64,000 bases of DNA from Bacillota bacterium (GCA_021799275.1 JAJZAT010000006.1:39677-103676); one strand, 5' to 3'. Counted from the stretch's first letter, positions 25,907 through 38,040 are shown. Translations and numbers: made by a program. The notes: generated from the letters alone by a model not told the origin.

Positions 25907-26877
25907 TTGCGCCCGACGCGGCGGGCATCGCCCGTGCCGCCGCTCTCCTGCGTGCCGGTGCCCTGGTGGCGTTCCCGACGGAAACGGTGTACGGGCTTGG
26001 CGCCAACGCCCTCGACCCATCGGCCGTGGCGCGCATCTATGCCGCGAAGGGGAGGCCTTCCGACAATCCCCTGATCGTGCACGTGGCCGCACCGGAGGAG
26101 ATCAGCCGCTGGGCCGTGGCGGACGAACGCGCCTGGCGGCTCGTCGAACGCTTCTGGCCAGGGCCGTTGACGCTTGTGCTACCTTCGCGGGGACAGGTCG
26201 GGGTCGGCACCGTTGCGCTGCGCATGCCGTCCGAGCCTATCGCGCGGCACCTGCTGGCGCTCTCGGAGAGGCCGGTCTCGGCGCCGTCGGCGAACCGCTC
26301 CGGCCGGCCAAGCCCTACGACGGCCGAGGCTGTGCTCGAGGAGATGGCGGGCAGGATCGAGGCGGTCCTCGCAGGTCCTGCGGCCCAGGTGGGGATCGAG
26401 TCGACCGTCTTGGACCTCGCGGGGCCCGTGCCACTCATCCTGAGACCGGGCGACGTCGATCGGCGGCAGATCGAGACGGCTTTGGCGGCGGAGGTGGGAA
26501 GCGAGGCTGGGTCGAGGAGATCGCCCGGCACGCGCTACCGCCACTACGCCCCGGACGTGCCGGTTCACCTCTACGCAGGCAGCGACGCATGGCTGCGGCG
26601 AGAGATTGCCGCGGCCCTGTCCGCCGACCCCGAGGGGGTGTACATTGGCCTTGACGGGACGGCTCCCGCGGGCGCCCGGGGCCTCCTGGCCAGGGACCTT
26701 GGCGAATTGCAGCGGGAGCTCTATAGAGCCCTGCGGCAGGCCGAGGCCGGCGGAGCGCAGGTGATCGCCGCCTGGCCGCCCGCCTCGCCCCAGGCGGCGG
26801 GGGTGCGGGACAGGCTCTGGCGCGCCGCTGGCGGACAGGTCACGAAGGAGCCGGAAGGCTCAGGGGAGGCATCATGA
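25885..26877 (+). CDS. ywlC: L-threonylcarbamoyladenylate synthase (Sua5/YwlC)
   Basis: 330 residues. Makes threonylcarbamoyl-AMP for t6A37 modification of ANN-decoding tRNAs. The YrdC domain (residues 1-195) has A-F-P-T-E-T-V-Y-G-L-G, K-x-R-P-S-D-N-P-L-I-V-H, F-W-P-G-P-L-T and P-S-A-N-R-S-G. The linker with S-P-G-T-R-Y-R-H-Y-A-P leads to a C-terminal Sua5 domain (about 220-320), so this is the long Sua5 form. ATG 25885 overlaps prmC; the stop overlaps the next gene by four bases. Confidence 0.93.
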   Translation: MAVRTELIAPDAAGIARAAALLRAGALVAFPTETVYGLGANALDPSAVARIYAAKGRPSDNPLIVHVAAPEEISRWAVADERAWRLVERFWPGPLTLVLPSRGQVGVGTVALRMPSEPIARHLLALSERPVSAPSANRSGRPSPTTAEAVLEEMAGRIEAVLAGPAAQVGIESTVLDLAGPVPLILRPGDVDRRQIETALAAEVGSEAGSRRSPGTRYRHYAPDVPVHLYAGSDAWLRREIAAALSADPEGVYIGLDGTAPAGARGLLARDLGELQRELYRALRQAEAGGAQVIAAWPPASPQAAGVRDRLWRAAGGQVTKEPEGSGEAS

Positions 26878-27752
26878 TGCGCGTTGTATTCGTCTGCAGC
26901 GGCAACACGTGCAGGAGTCCCCTGGCGGCGGCCATCCTGCGTTCGACGGAACCCCAAGCGGAGGTCTCCTCGGCCGGACTCGCGGCCTACGACGGCAGTC
27001 CGGCCGCGGAAGCCGCCCGTGCCGTGGCGCGCGAGCGGGGACTCGAACTGCGTGATCACAGGGCGCAGAACCTGCGCCCTGAACTGCTCGAGGGCGCGAT
27101 CTGCCTCACGATGACGCGCCTGCATCAGGACGAGGTGCGCCGGCGCTTTCCGGAGGCCGAGGGAAGGGTTTTCAGTCTCGGCGCGTACGCAGGTGAACCT
27201 GACGAGGATATCGAGGACCCGGTCGGACAGGGCGAGGGGCGCTACCGGGAGACGGCCGATCGCATCATTGCCCTGCTGCGGCTGGCCAAGGAGCGCCACG
27301 GCTGGCTCTACCTGCAGGCGGTCGGTCTCGGGTCCGACCACGCGGGTTTTCCGCTCAAGCGCGAACTGCTCGCGGCCTTGCGGCAGGAGGCGGTGCCCAC
27401 CACGGACTTCGGCACCGACAGCCCGGCCAGCTGCGACTATCCGGACTTCGCCCAGGCGGTCGGAACGGCCGTGGCGACGGGTGAGGTGGGAGCCGGGGTG
27501 CTGATCTGCGGCACCGGCATCGGCATGTCGATCAGCGCCAACAAGGTGCAGGGGGTGCGCGCGGCCCTCGTGCACGAAGGGCTGGGCGCCGAACTCGCGA
27601 GGCGTCACAACGACGCGAACGTTCTCTGCCTCGGAGCCCGCCTCACGGGCCCCGAACTCGCCCGGGAGGCGACGCTGCGCTTCCTGAGGCAGTCCTTCGA
27701 CGGCGGACGCCATAGGGCGCGCGTGGACAAGATCCGTGGACTCGAGCGCTAG
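26874..27752 (+). CDS. Fusion: low-mass protein phosphatase (YwlE) + ribose-5-phosphate isomerase B
   Basis: 292 residues in a single frame. Residues 1-142 are an LMW protein-tyrosine/arginine phosphatase: P-loop V-C-S-G-N-T-C-R-S-P (CX4CRS) at the start and the D-P-V-G-Q-G acid loop near residue 115. Residues about 150-292 are RpiB: G-L-G-S-D-H-A-G-F-P-L-K, T-D-S-P-A-S-C-D-Y-P-D-F, the catalytic G-V-L-I-C-G-T-G-I-G-M-S-I-S-A-N-K, and R-H-N-D-A-N-V-L-C-L-G-A-R. In Bacillus these are adjacent separate genes, ywlE and ywlF(rpiB). No stop or internal ribosome site was seen at the junction (LRLAKERHGWLYLQAVGLGS). The bifunctional role (phosphatase plus ribose-5-P/ribulose-5-P isomerase) is inferred from motifs. 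Confidence 0.92.
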   Translation: MMRVVFVCSGNTCRSPLAAAILRSTEPQAEVSSAGLAAYDGSPAAEAARAVARERGLELRDHRAQNLRPELLEGAICLTMTRLHQDEVRRRFPEAEGRVFSLGAYAGEPDEDIEDPVGQGEGRYRETADRIIALLRLAKERHGWLYLQAVGLGSDHAGFPLKRELLAALRQEAVPTTDFGTDSPASCDYPDFAQAVGTAVATGEVGAGVLICGTGIGMSISANKVQGVRAALVHEGLGAELARRHNDANVLCLGARLTGPELAREATLRFLRQSFDGGRHRARVDKIRGLER

Positions 27753-27888
27753 AGGCGCGAGCGGCCGGCGCCAATGGCCATGGCCAGTTGGGGCATCTCC
27801 AATCGCTGGGCCGCCTGTGGCATGCTTGCAGCGGGTAGTGGATGGCAAGAATCGCGCATAAGCCTTCGGCTGCGCAGGAGGGGCAGGC

Positions 27889-28443
27889 ATGGAGTCTTAT
27901 GGGGACGAGGCCAGGCAGGCACTGGCGGAGCTTTTGTCGGTGAGCCGTCTCGAGAGTGGCGACATCGTTGTTGTCGGCGGGTCCACGAGCGAGGTGCAGG
28001 GGGAGCGCATCGGCACGAGCCCCCAGATCGGGGTGGGCGAGCAGCTGCTCGACGGCCTGCTGCAGGCTGCCGAAGCCGCCGGCGTTACGCTGGCGGTGCA
28101 GTGCTGCGAGCACTTGAACCGTGCGGTCGTCTTGCCGCGCAAGGTAGCAAGGGCCCGCGGACTGCAAGAGGTCACGGCGAGGCCCGTGCCGGGCGCCGGC
28201 GGTGCGCTCGCCGCGGCGTACTACGGGCGTCTCGGCGCCGAGGCCTGCCTCGTGGCGAGCATTGAGGCCGAGGCCGGACTCGACATCGGCGATACCCTGA
28301 TCGGCATGCATTTGCGGCCCGTGGCGGTGCCGGTCCGCCTGGGCCGGTCGTCGATCGGCAAGGCGCACCTCGTTGGCGCGCGCACGCGTCCGCCGCTGAT
28401 CGGCGGCGCGAGGGCGCAATACCCTGGGGGGACCGGTCGGTGA
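27889..28443 (+). CDS. ywlG: YwlG-family (UPF0340) protein
   Basis: 184 residues from ATG 27889, behind GGAGGGG. Family features: V-V-G-G-S-T-S-E-V-x-G-x-x-I-G, L-A-V-Q-C-C-E-H-L-N-R-A, and G-G-A-L-A-A-A-Y-Y; S-I-E-A-E-A-G-L-D-I-G-D-T-L-I-G-M-H is the highly conserved block. Function is not established. Position after ywlE/rpiB matches Bacillus. The stop overlaps the next start (GTGA). Confidence 0.9.
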   Translation: MESYGDEARQALAELLSVSRLESGDIVVVGGSTSEVQGERIGTSPQIGVGEQLLDGLLQAAEAAGVTLAVQCCEHLNRAVVLPRKVARARGLQEVTARPVPGAGGALAAAYYGRLGAEACLVASIEAEAGLDIGDTLIGMHLRPVAVPVRLGRSSIGKAHLVGARTRPPLIGGARAQYPGGTGR

Positions 28444-28943
28444 GCCGCCAGCGTCCGACCTGGGACGCCTACTTCCTGCAGATCGCCGCGACGGTGAGCG
28501 GCCGGTCCACCTGCCTGCGCCGGGCTGTGGGAGCTGTGCTGGTGCGCGACCGCCGCATCCTCGCCACCGGCTACAACGGTTCACCCGAGGGCCTGCCCCA
28601 TTGCACCGACGTCGGCTGCCTGATCGTCGACGGGCACTGCGTGCGCACCTTGCACGCCGAACAGAACGCCCTCTTGCAGGCGGCCGCCCACGGCGTCTCG
28701 ACCGAGGGCGCCACCATCTACGTGACGTCCGAGCCCTGCCTGCAGTGCACGAAGATGCTTTTGAACGCCCGCGTGCGCCGCATTGTCTACCTTGACCCCT
28801 ACGACGACGCTCTTGCCCGCGCCTTGCGCCAGCAGGCGGGAATCGCCTGCGAGCGTGGCGAAACCCCGGTCGGGTTCCGCTTCGAGCGGGAGGTAGATGT
28901 GCGAGTTGGCGCAGACGAAGGAGATCCATCTTCCCAGGCTTGA
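28440..28943 (+). CDS. comEB: dCMP deaminase (ComEB-like)
   Basis: 167 residues. Zinc deaminase motifs: H-A-E-Q-N-A-L at residue about 70 and S-E-P-C-L-Q-C-T-K (PCxxC) about 30 later; C-T-D-V-G-C-L and N-G-S-P-x-G-L-P-H-C are typical of dCMP deaminase, which supplies dUMP for thymidylate synthesis. GTG start overlaps ywlG. The last 47 bases overlap the next gene. Confidence 0.9.
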   Translation: MSRQRPTWDAYFLQIAATVSGRSTCLRRAVGAVLVRDRRILATGYNGSPEGLPHCTDVGCLIVDGHCVRTLHAEQNALLQAAAHGVSTEGATIYVTSEPCLQCTKMLLNARVRRIVYLDPYDDALARALRQQAGIACERGETPVGFRFEREVDVRVGADEGDPSSQA

Positions 28944-29223
28944 CGGACTGAGACCGACCCTCGAATCCACGGCCCTCAAGCTCATGGAGGAGGCCGGTGA
29001 GCTAGGCGCGGCCATCGGGAAGGTACGCGGCCTTTCCGGCGAACGCGTCGTGACCGGCGAGGAAGAAGCCATCCGCCATGTCGCCGAGGAACTGCTCGAC
29101 GTGGCGCAGACGGCCGTAACCATGATGTTCGTGCTCGAAGAATCTTATGAGGTGAAGATCGATGAGATTCTCGAGGCGCATATCGCGAAGCTTGTTCGCC
29201 GTGGATATTTGCAAAGTATGTGA
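28897..29223 (+). CDS. MazG-like nucleotide pyrophosphohydrolase
   Basis: 108 residues, all helical. Motifs L-M-E-E-A-G-E-L (EExxE-like) and H-V-A-E-E-L-L-D-V-A-Q (ExxD) form the metal-binding bundle of the MazG/dUTPase-like all-alpha NTP-PPase family. It overlaps comEB by 47 bases, so nucleotide-pool cleanup is a consistent role. Exact substrate is unknown. Confidence 0.8.
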   Translation: MCELAQTKEIHLPRLDGLRPTLESTALKLMEEAGELGAAIGKVRGLSGERVVTGEEEAIRHVAEELLDVAQTAVTMMFVLEESYEVKIDEILEAHIAKLVRRGYLQSM

Positions 29224-29284
29224 AACGCATGTGCGTACCATAAGCGAAGGATAAGAAATATGATGGACGCGCAGATACATCCAT

Positions 29285-29313
29285 TTGACGCTGCAGTCCC
29301 GCGGGACTACGAT
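29285..29313 (+). promoter_or_regulatory. Promoter of tagO/wecA with palindrome in the spacer
   Basis: TTGACG (29285-29290), exact 17-bp spacer, TACGAT (29308-29313). A perfect 14-base palindrome, AGTCCCGCGGGACT (29295-29308), fills the spacer, so a dimeric regulator probably binds between the hexamers. Confidence 0.65.
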
Positions 29314-29356
29314 TGTCGATGGACTCAAATCACGTGCTGCATGAGGAGCGTATGAC

Positions 29357-30412
29357 ATGCGCGAGCTATTCGCGGCGCTGCTCGCAGGAGCGATGGTGCT
29401 CGCCCTTACGCCGCTTGTCCGGCGCTGGGTCGTGCGGCACGGCCTGCTGAAGCCACCCAGCGACCGCTCGATGCACCGGCGCCCGATGCCGCACATGGGC
29501 GGTCTCGCCATCATCGGCGGTTTCACGGTGGCCGCCGTGGCCACTTCCTGGAACTCTCCCGGCGTGCCCGGCCTCCTGGCGGGCGGGCTCGTCATCGCCC
29601 TTGTGGGCGTCATCGACGACATCTGGAACCTGAAACCGTGGCAGAAGCTCCTTGGACAGATCCTGTCGGGCGTTGTTCTCGCCATCTTCGGGTCACGCAT
29701 CGGCTGGGTCACGAATCCCTTCGGCGGCATCCTTTTCACGGGAACGATCGGCTACGTCCTGACGGTCGTCTGGGTCGTGGCGGTCGAGAACATGGTCAAC
29801 CTCGCGGACGGCCTTGACGGCCTGGCGTCAGGCATCACGGCGATTGCGTCCTTGGCGATGCTCGTCGTGTCCCTGCACCGCGGCGACATCGTGAGCGCTG
29901 TCCTCAGCGCCGCCATCGCGGGCGCGACCATCGGCTTCCTGCGCGACAATTTCGCGCCGGCGAACATCTTCCTCGGTGACACGGGGGCCATGTACCTCGG
30001 CTATGTACTGGCGGCTCTGGCGGTGCTCGGCACCGACAAGCAGGCGGCGGCGCTGGCCATCGGCGTTCCGGTCCTGGCGCTCGGCCTGCCCTTTTTCGAC
30101 ACCGCGTTCGCCATCGTGCGCCGCATTCGCAGCCATCAGCCCATCGGGCAGGCGGACAGCGGGCACCTGCATCACCGGCTGATCAACCGGGGCCTTTCGC
30201 AGCGCCGTGCCGTGCTGTTGCTCTACACGGTGGCCGTAGCGTGTGGGCTCGGAGCTGTTCTTGTCGTCCTCCTGCCGCGCGGCCTCGGCTTCGCCCTGGT
30301 GGCGGCCCTGCTGCTCGGCCTCCTGATCGTGGGCATGCGTTCGGGCCTGCTCGAGGTGCAGACCAAGGCACCGCCGCTTCCGCAGTCTCACGATCGCGGG
30401 GTGGCGCGGTGA
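29357..30412 (+). CDS. tagO: Undecaprenyl-phosphate glycosyl-1-phosphate transferase (TagO/WecA type)
   Basis: 351 residues with about 11 transmembrane helices. Transfers GlcNAc-1-P (or similar) from UDP-sugar to undecaprenyl phosphate at the inner membrane, the first step of teichoic acid or surface glycan synthesis. Motifs: M-H-x-R-P-M-P-H-M-G-G, G-V-I-D-D, N-M-V-N-L-A-D-G-L-D-G-L-A, F-L-G-D-T-G-A-M-Y-L-G, and the loop 5 H-L-H-H-R-L (HHR motif of the WecA/TagO branch). The stop overlaps the epimerase GTG. Confidence 0.9.
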   Translation: MRELFAALLAGAMVLALTPLVRRWVVRHGLLKPPSDRSMHRRPMPHMGGLAIIGGFTVAAVATSWNSPGVPGLLAGGLVIALVGVIDDIWNLKPWQKLLGQILSGVVLAIFGSRIGWVTNPFGGILFTGTIGYVLTVVWVVAVENMVNLADGLDGLASGITAIASLAMLVVSLHRGDIVSAVLSAAIAGATIGFLRDNFAPANIFLGDTGAMYLGYVLAALAVLGTDKQAAALAIGVPVLALGLPFFDTAFAIVRRIRSHQPIGQADSGHLHHRLINRGLSQRRAVLLLYTVAVACGLGAVLVVLLPRGLGFALVAALLLGLLIVGMRSGLLEVQTKAPPLPQSHDRGVAR

Positions 30413-31542
30413 CCCGCAGGGTTCTCGCGGTGTTCGGCACAAGGCCCGAGGCCATCAAGATGGCGCCGGTCGTGATGGCCGCTGCGCGCCACGGCGTCGA
30501 GTGCCAGGTGGCGGTGACGGCGCAGCACCGCGAGCTTTTGGACAAGGTGCTGCGCGACTTTGATTTGAGAGCGGACTTTGACCTCGACATCATGCAGGAG
30601 AGCCAGAGCCTGACGTCGATCGCGACGGGCGTCCTGCAAGGCATGGAGGACGTGCTGGACCGGGCGAAGCCCGAGCTTGTGCTGGTCCATGGCGACACGT
30701 CGACGACGCTTTACGCAGCCATCGCGGCATACTACCGCCAGATTTCCGTGGGCCATGTCGAGGCGGGACTGAGATCCGGCGACAAATACAGCCCATGGCC
30801 CGAGGAGATGAACCGTCAACTGGCCGACCGCCTGTCGGACCTTCTCTTTGCGCCCACGGGCGTGGCGAGGGCCGCGCTCGAGCGCGAGTCGTGCCCGGGC
30901 GAGATCTTCGTCACGGGCAATACGGTGATCGACGCCGTGCGCCTGATGACCGGCCGCGAGCGGCCGTGGACGCGATCCGAGCTTGGCGAACTGGCCAAAG
31001 GGCCGTTCCTTGTCGTAGTGGAAGCCCACCGCAGGGAGAACATCGGCGAGCGCCACCGGGCGATTTTCCGCGCCATCCGGCGGTTCGCCGATCTCAGGGA
31101 CGTGCAGGTGGCGTTCAGCGTGCACCCCAACCCGGCCGTCCAGGAACCCGTGCGGGAGATCCTCTCGGACCATCCCCGCATTCACCTGCTGGAGCCCCTG
31201 GACTACCCGGAGTTCATGCAGCTGGTGTCGAAGGCCAAGCTCGTTCTGACGGACTCGGGTGGGTTGCAGGAGGAATGCCCCGCGCTCGGCGTGCCGCTGC
31301 TCCTTCTGCGCGACACGTCGGAGCGCCCGGAGGCCATCGCCGCCGGGGTGGTGCGCATGGTGGGCTACGATGAGGAAGATGTCCTGGGAGCGGCGCTTGA
31401 ACTTCACGACGATCCGCAGGCCTGGGGCGCGATGGCGCAGGCCCGCAATCCATTCGGCGACGGCAGGGCGTCCGACCGCATCTGGCAGGCCGTGCTCCAT
31501 TGGTTCGGGGACGTGAACGAAGCGCCCGCTCCATTCCTATAG
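30409..31542 (+). CDS. wecB: UDP-N-acetylglucosamine 2-epimerase (non-hydrolysing)
   Basis: 377 residues from GTG 30409. Interconverts UDP-GlcNAc and UDP-ManNAc, substrate for teichoic acid linkage units and capsules. Motifs: V-F-G-T-R-P-E-A-I-K-M-A-P, T-A-Q-H-R-E-L-L-D, V-H-G-D-T-S-T-T, G-H-V-E-A-G-L-R-S, P-E-E-M-N-R, T-D-S-G-G-L-Q-E-E, and R-D-T-S-E-R-P-E. One small change is S-G-D-K-Y-S-P-W where T/N often occurs. Coupled to tagO, consistent with a shared surface-glycan pathway. Confidence 0.93.
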   Translation: MTRRVLAVFGTRPEAIKMAPVVMAAARHGVECQVAVTAQHRELLDKVLRDFDLRADFDLDIMQESQSLTSIATGVLQGMEDVLDRAKPELVLVHGDTSTTLYAAIAAYYRQISVGHVEAGLRSGDKYSPWPEEMNRQLADRLSDLLFAPTGVARAALERESCPGEIFVTGNTVIDAVRLMTGRERPWTRSELGELAKGPFLVVVEAHRRENIGERHRAIFRAIRRFADLRDVQVAFSVHPNPAVQEPVREILSDHPRIHLLEPLDYPEFMQLVSKAKLVLTDSGGLQEECPALGVPLLLLRDTSERPEAIAAGVVRMVGYDEEDVLGAALELHDDPQAWGAMAQARNPFGDGRASDRIWQAVLHWFGDVNEAPAPFL

Positions 31543-31616
31543 GAACCAAACCCCACTCGGCCCATTTCCATTGGCCCGCAGGGCGCGTTTCACGGCCAAT
31601 CTGCCTAAGCGTTCCC

Positions 31617-31645
31617 TTGTCACTTGGCACAGCATCTCTTATACT
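31617..31645 (+). promoter_or_regulatory. ATP synthase operon promoter
   Basis: TTGTCA (31617-31622), exact 17-bp spacer, TATACT (31640-31645). Predicted start near 31652, leaving a 170-base leader before atpI. Confidence 0.75.
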
Positions 31646-31675
31646 ATGGGAGGAGATGCGCTGCGCGCATGAAAT

Positions 31676-31692
31676 CCCGCCAAATCGGCGGG
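31676..31692 (+). promoter_or_regulatory. Hairpin in the atp leader
   Basis: CCCGCC (31676-31681), loop AAATC, GGCGGG (31687-31692), followed by TTTCT. It begins about 25 bases after the predicted start site and could act as an early attenuator or mRNA stabiliser. Confidence 0.45.
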
Positions 31693-31821
31693 TTTCTGGC
31701 GAATAGCGCCAACCAGCAGAACTGGGATGCAGCGAGCGCGTCGAAGCTCTTCGCCACGCAATCTAGCTTTCGCTGGCGCGGTCTCCGGTGGCCCGCGCAG
31801 CAACCACTGAAGGGGTAGTGC

Positions 31822-32151
31822 ATGCGTCGGGCCGCTGTCGGATTCGGCCTCCTGGTGATCGCCGCGGCGGCCGTCGCATGGCTCTTGGCGCCCCATGACG
31901 CTTGGAGCATCGGCTTTTTCGCCGGCACTGCGACGGGCTTTGCGAACCTCGCGATGCTTTGGTTGCGCCGCGAGGCACTTGTGGAGATGCCGGGGTTCCA
32001 GATCAATCTTCTCGCGCGCATGGCGGTCGTTGTTCTGGTGCTGCTGATCCTGCGGCGCCTCGTGGGGACGTCGGGGGATATCGCGTTCCTCGGCGGCTTC
32101 TTGCTGGTAGAGGCGATCGTGCTGATCTTGTCGGTGAAGGAGCAGAGGTGA
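31822..32151 (+). CDS. atpI: ATP synthase subunit I (AtpI)
   Basis: 109 residues, four transmembrane helices, ATG 31822 after GAAGGGG. The short membrane protein in first position of the atp operon, with G-x-x-x-G-F-A-N-L and R-M-A-V-V-V-L-V-L, matches AtpI, which helps c-ring assembly. Assignment rests mainly on position and topology. Confidence 0.8.
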   Translation: MRRAAVGFGLLVIAAAAVAWLLAPHDAWSIGFFAGTATGFANLAMLWLRREALVEMPGFQINLLARMAVVVLVLLILRRLVGTSGDIAFLGGFLLVEAIVLILSVKEQR

Positions 32152-32154
32152 CGC

Positions 32155-32865
32155 ATGGAGCCGCAGTGGCAGTGGCATATCTTCGGCTACATTGTGAACG
32201 CGTACACGATGATCTTTACCTGGGTGTCGATGATCATCGTGTTCCTGATGTTCCGGCTCGCGGCGCGCAAGGCCAGCGTCGAGAAGCCACGGGGTCTTCA
32301 GAACTTCGTTGAATTCGCCTATGACTTTGTCGGCAACTACGTCAGGGAGGATCTCAACGACGAACAGGGCAACCGCATCTTCCGGCTGCTCGTGGCCGAG
32401 ATCATGTACCTGCTCGTCGCCAACGTCTTCAGCCTCCTGCCGTTCCCGTTCTTCCACGCGGCGGCCGCGGACGTCAACGTCCCGCTCGGCCTCGCCATCA
32501 TCGTCTTTGTGCTGATCCACTACTACGGCGTGCACTACCGCAGGATCGGAGGCCACCTGAAGAGCCTCGCGAGCCCGTGGGGTCTGACGCCGCTCTTTAT
32601 CATGGAGCAGTTCACGAACCCCGGCACCTTGGCCCTGCGACTCTTCGGCAACATCTTCGCGGGCGATATCCTGATGAACCTCGCCACCAGCTTCATCCCC
32701 ACCGGGATCAGCCTGTGGTTCGGGTTCACCTTCATCATCTCGGTCCTGCTGCAGCTCGGCGTCCTGGGCTTCAACACGTTCATCGCGGTGATGCAGTCGT
32801 TCATCTTCATGGTGCTCACGCTGGCCTACATCGGCCAGAGCATGAGGCCGGCGGGAGAACACTAG
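32155..32865 (+). CDS. atpB: ATP synthase F0 subunit a
   Basis: 236 residues, about 5-6 helices. Contains T-L-A-L-R-L-F-G-N-I-F-A-G with the essential Arg of the proton channel, and the preceding P-L-F-I-M-E-Q-F-T. Helix 5 Q-S-F-I-F-M-V-L-T-L-A-Y-I is conserved. Starts 4 bases after atpI. Confidence 0.97.
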   Translation: MEPQWQWHIFGYIVNAYTMIFTWVSMIIVFLMFRLAARKASVEKPRGLQNFVEFAYDFVGNYVREDLNDEQGNRIFRLLVAEIMYLLVANVFSLLPFPFFHAAAADVNVPLGLAIIVFVLIHYYGVHYRRIGGHLKSLASPWGLTPLFIMEQFTNPGTLALRLFGNIFAGDILMNLATSFIPTGISLWFGFTFIISVLLQLGVLGFNTFIAVMQSFIFMVLTLAYIGQSMRPAGEH

Positions 32866-33144
<279 letters not shown>

Positions 33145-33212
33145 GCAGGACTTTCGTGGCGGAGACGGCGCGAGCCGATGGGGTTCGCGCCCACTCCTGA
33201 AAGGAGACCGAC

Positions 33213-33707
33213 GTGTCGGCGCTAGGGATCAATCCCGGAACGATCGTCGCCGAGATCCTCTCCTTCCTCATCTTCCTCTTTTTCATGTACAAGTACGGGT
33301 TTCCGCCGATGGAGAAGATCCTGCGCGAGCGCCACGAGCGCATCGAGCGCAACATCGAGGAAGCACGGCGGGATCGTGAGGAAGCGCAGAAGCTGAAGGA
33401 AGAGTTCGAGGCGCAGATGCAGGGGGCCCGCCAGGAGGCGCATGGCTTGATCGACCGTGCGCAGCGTACGGCCGATGTGCAGGCGCAGGAGACGATCGCC
33501 GAGGCTCGCCGCGAGGCGGAACGGCTGATCGCCATGGCGCGTGAGGAGATCGCGGGCGAGAAGCGCGAGGCTTTGCGCCAGATCCGCAAGGAAGTGGCCG
33601 AGCTGTCGCTCAGCATTGCCGGACGCGTCCTGGAGAGCGATCTCGACCAGGAGCGCCAGCGCAAGCTTGTCGAGGAGTTCCTGAGCACGGCGGAATCAGG
33701 ATCATGA
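33213..33707 (+). CDS. atpF: ATP synthase F0 subunit b
   Basis: 164 residues from GTG 33213. One N-terminal transmembrane helix, then a long charged coiled coil (about residues 35-150, Arg/Glu/Ala) that forms the peripheral stalk. The stop overlaps atpH by 4 bases. Confidence 0.96.
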   Translation: MSALGINPGTIVAEILSFLIFLFFMYKYGFPPMEKILRERHERIERNIEEARRDREEAQKLKEEFEAQMQGARQEAHGLIDRAQRTADVQAQETIAEARREAERLIAMAREEIAGEKREALRQIRKEVAELSLSIAGRVLESDLDQERQRKLVEEFLSTAESGS

Positions 33708-34251
33708 GCAGCGCGGCGGTCGCGCGGCGCTACGCGCAGGCACTCATCGGCGCCAAGGGCGGCGACGGGGCGGACGTGCGCAGGTCCTTCGCCGACCTCA
33801 TTGCGGCATACCGCGAGAATGACTCCTTGCGGCAGGCCATTTTGAACCCGCGGATTGCGGCCGCTGACAAGGAACGCGTGTTCCGCCGCCTGCTGCCCGA
33901 TGCGCCGTCCGTGCTGGAGAGTTTTCTGCGCCTTCTGCTTGCGCGCAGGCGGGAATCGGAGATCCAAGCGATCTACGAGGAATATTGCCGGATGTCCGAC
34001 GAGCGGGAAGGGGAAGCCGAAGCCATCGTGGAGACGAGCCTCCCCCTCGGCGACGCGGACCTCGAGCGCCTCGGGAAGGTGCTCGAGCAGCGGTTCCAGA
34101 GGCGGCTCAGGCTCAGCGTGCGCGTCGATCCCGCCCTCCTGGGCGGCATCCGGGTGCGCGTCGGCGACCAGCTGCTGGACGATACGGTGCGCTCGCGACT
34201 CACGAGCATCCGTCGCATGCTGCTTGCGGAGAGTGAATTGGGGGGACAGGC

Positions 34252-34255
<4 letters not shown>
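33704..34255 (+). CDS. atpH: ATP synthase F1 subunit delta
   Basis: 183 residues. N-terminal helical bundle (A-R-R-Y-A-Q-A-L) and the C-terminal [17 protein letters not shown] block, typical of OSCP/delta. Overlaps atpF and atpA (ATGA and GTGA). Confidence 0.95.
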
Positions 34256-35757
<1,502 letters not shown>

Positions 35758-35768
35758 GAGGGGCAGAC

Positions 35769-36614
35769 ATGCCGCAGGGCCTGCGCGACATCCGGCGCCG
35801 CATCCGCAGCGTCGAAAATACGCGCAAGATCACCCAGGCGATGAAGATGGTCGCGGCAGCGAAGCTGCGCCGCGCCCAGGAGAGCGCCCAGGCCGCGCGG
35901 CCGTATGCGGAGCGCATCGAAGATGCGCTCCGGTCCGTGGCCCAGGACGCGAGCGCCTCGCGCATGCCGCTTCTCCGGCCGCGCCCGGTTGGGAAGGTGG
36001 GCTATGTCGTCGTGACGGGCGACAGGGGCCTCTCCGGGCCGTTCAACGCGAACATCCTGCGGCGCTTGCAGCAGGAGATCGGCAAGGGCGGCGAGGAGCT
36101 CTTCTTCGCGGTGGGCCGCAAGGGCCGGGACTACCTGCGCCACAGGGGCCACCATATCGCCAAGGAATACATCGGGATCGGTGACTACCCGCGCTACTAC
36201 CAGGCGCAAGCCCTGGGTGAGGACATCGTCCGGGCCTTCCTGGACGGCGAGGTCGACGAGGTTCGCCTGGTCTACGCCCAGTTCGTCTCCGCCATGACCC
36301 AGCGTCCCGTGGTGCAGCAGCTGCTGCCCGTGGAGCGCCCCCAGGGCGGCGGCGGCCGGCAGTACATCTACGAGCCGGATGCTGAGGCCGTGCTCACGGA
36401 GCTCGTGCCGCACTACCTCTACGCTCTGATCTATCGGGCCTTGCTGGAATCCAAGGCCTCCGAGTGGGGCGCGCGCATGACGGCGATGGACTCCGCGTCC
36501 CGCAACAGCGAGGAGCTGATCCGCAACCTCGTGCTGCTCCTGAACCGCCTGCGTCAGGCGGCCATCACCAACGAGATCGCCGAGATCGTCGGCGGCGCCA
36601 ACGCGCTCCAGTAA
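35769..36614 (+). CDS. atpG: ATP synthase F1 subunit gamma
   Basis: 281 residues; ATG 35769 after [29 protein letters not shown] at the start and the C-terminal [19 protein letters not shown] are the family signature. Central rotor. Confidence 0.97.
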   Translation: MPQGLRDIRRRIRSVENTRKITQAMKMVAAAKLRRAQESAQAARPYAERIEDALRSVAQDASASRMPLLRPRPVGKVGYVVVTGDRGLSGPFNANILRRLQQEIGKGGEELFFAVGRKGRDYLRHRGHHIAKEYIGIGDYPRYYQAQALGEDIVRAFLDGEVDEVRLVYAQFVSAMTQRPVVQQLLPVERPQGGGGRQYIYEPDAEAVLTELVPHYLYALIYRALLESKASEWGARMTAMDSASRNSEELIRNLVLLLNRLRQAAITNEIAEIVGGANALQ

Positions 36615-38039
<1,425 letters not shown>

Positions 38040-38040
38040 T

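Noticed and set aside
31624..31818. Small ORF between the atp promoter and atpI, considered as AtpZ/AtpQ
   Set aside because: No conserved AtpZ features, no transmembrane segments, and it includes the leader hairpin.
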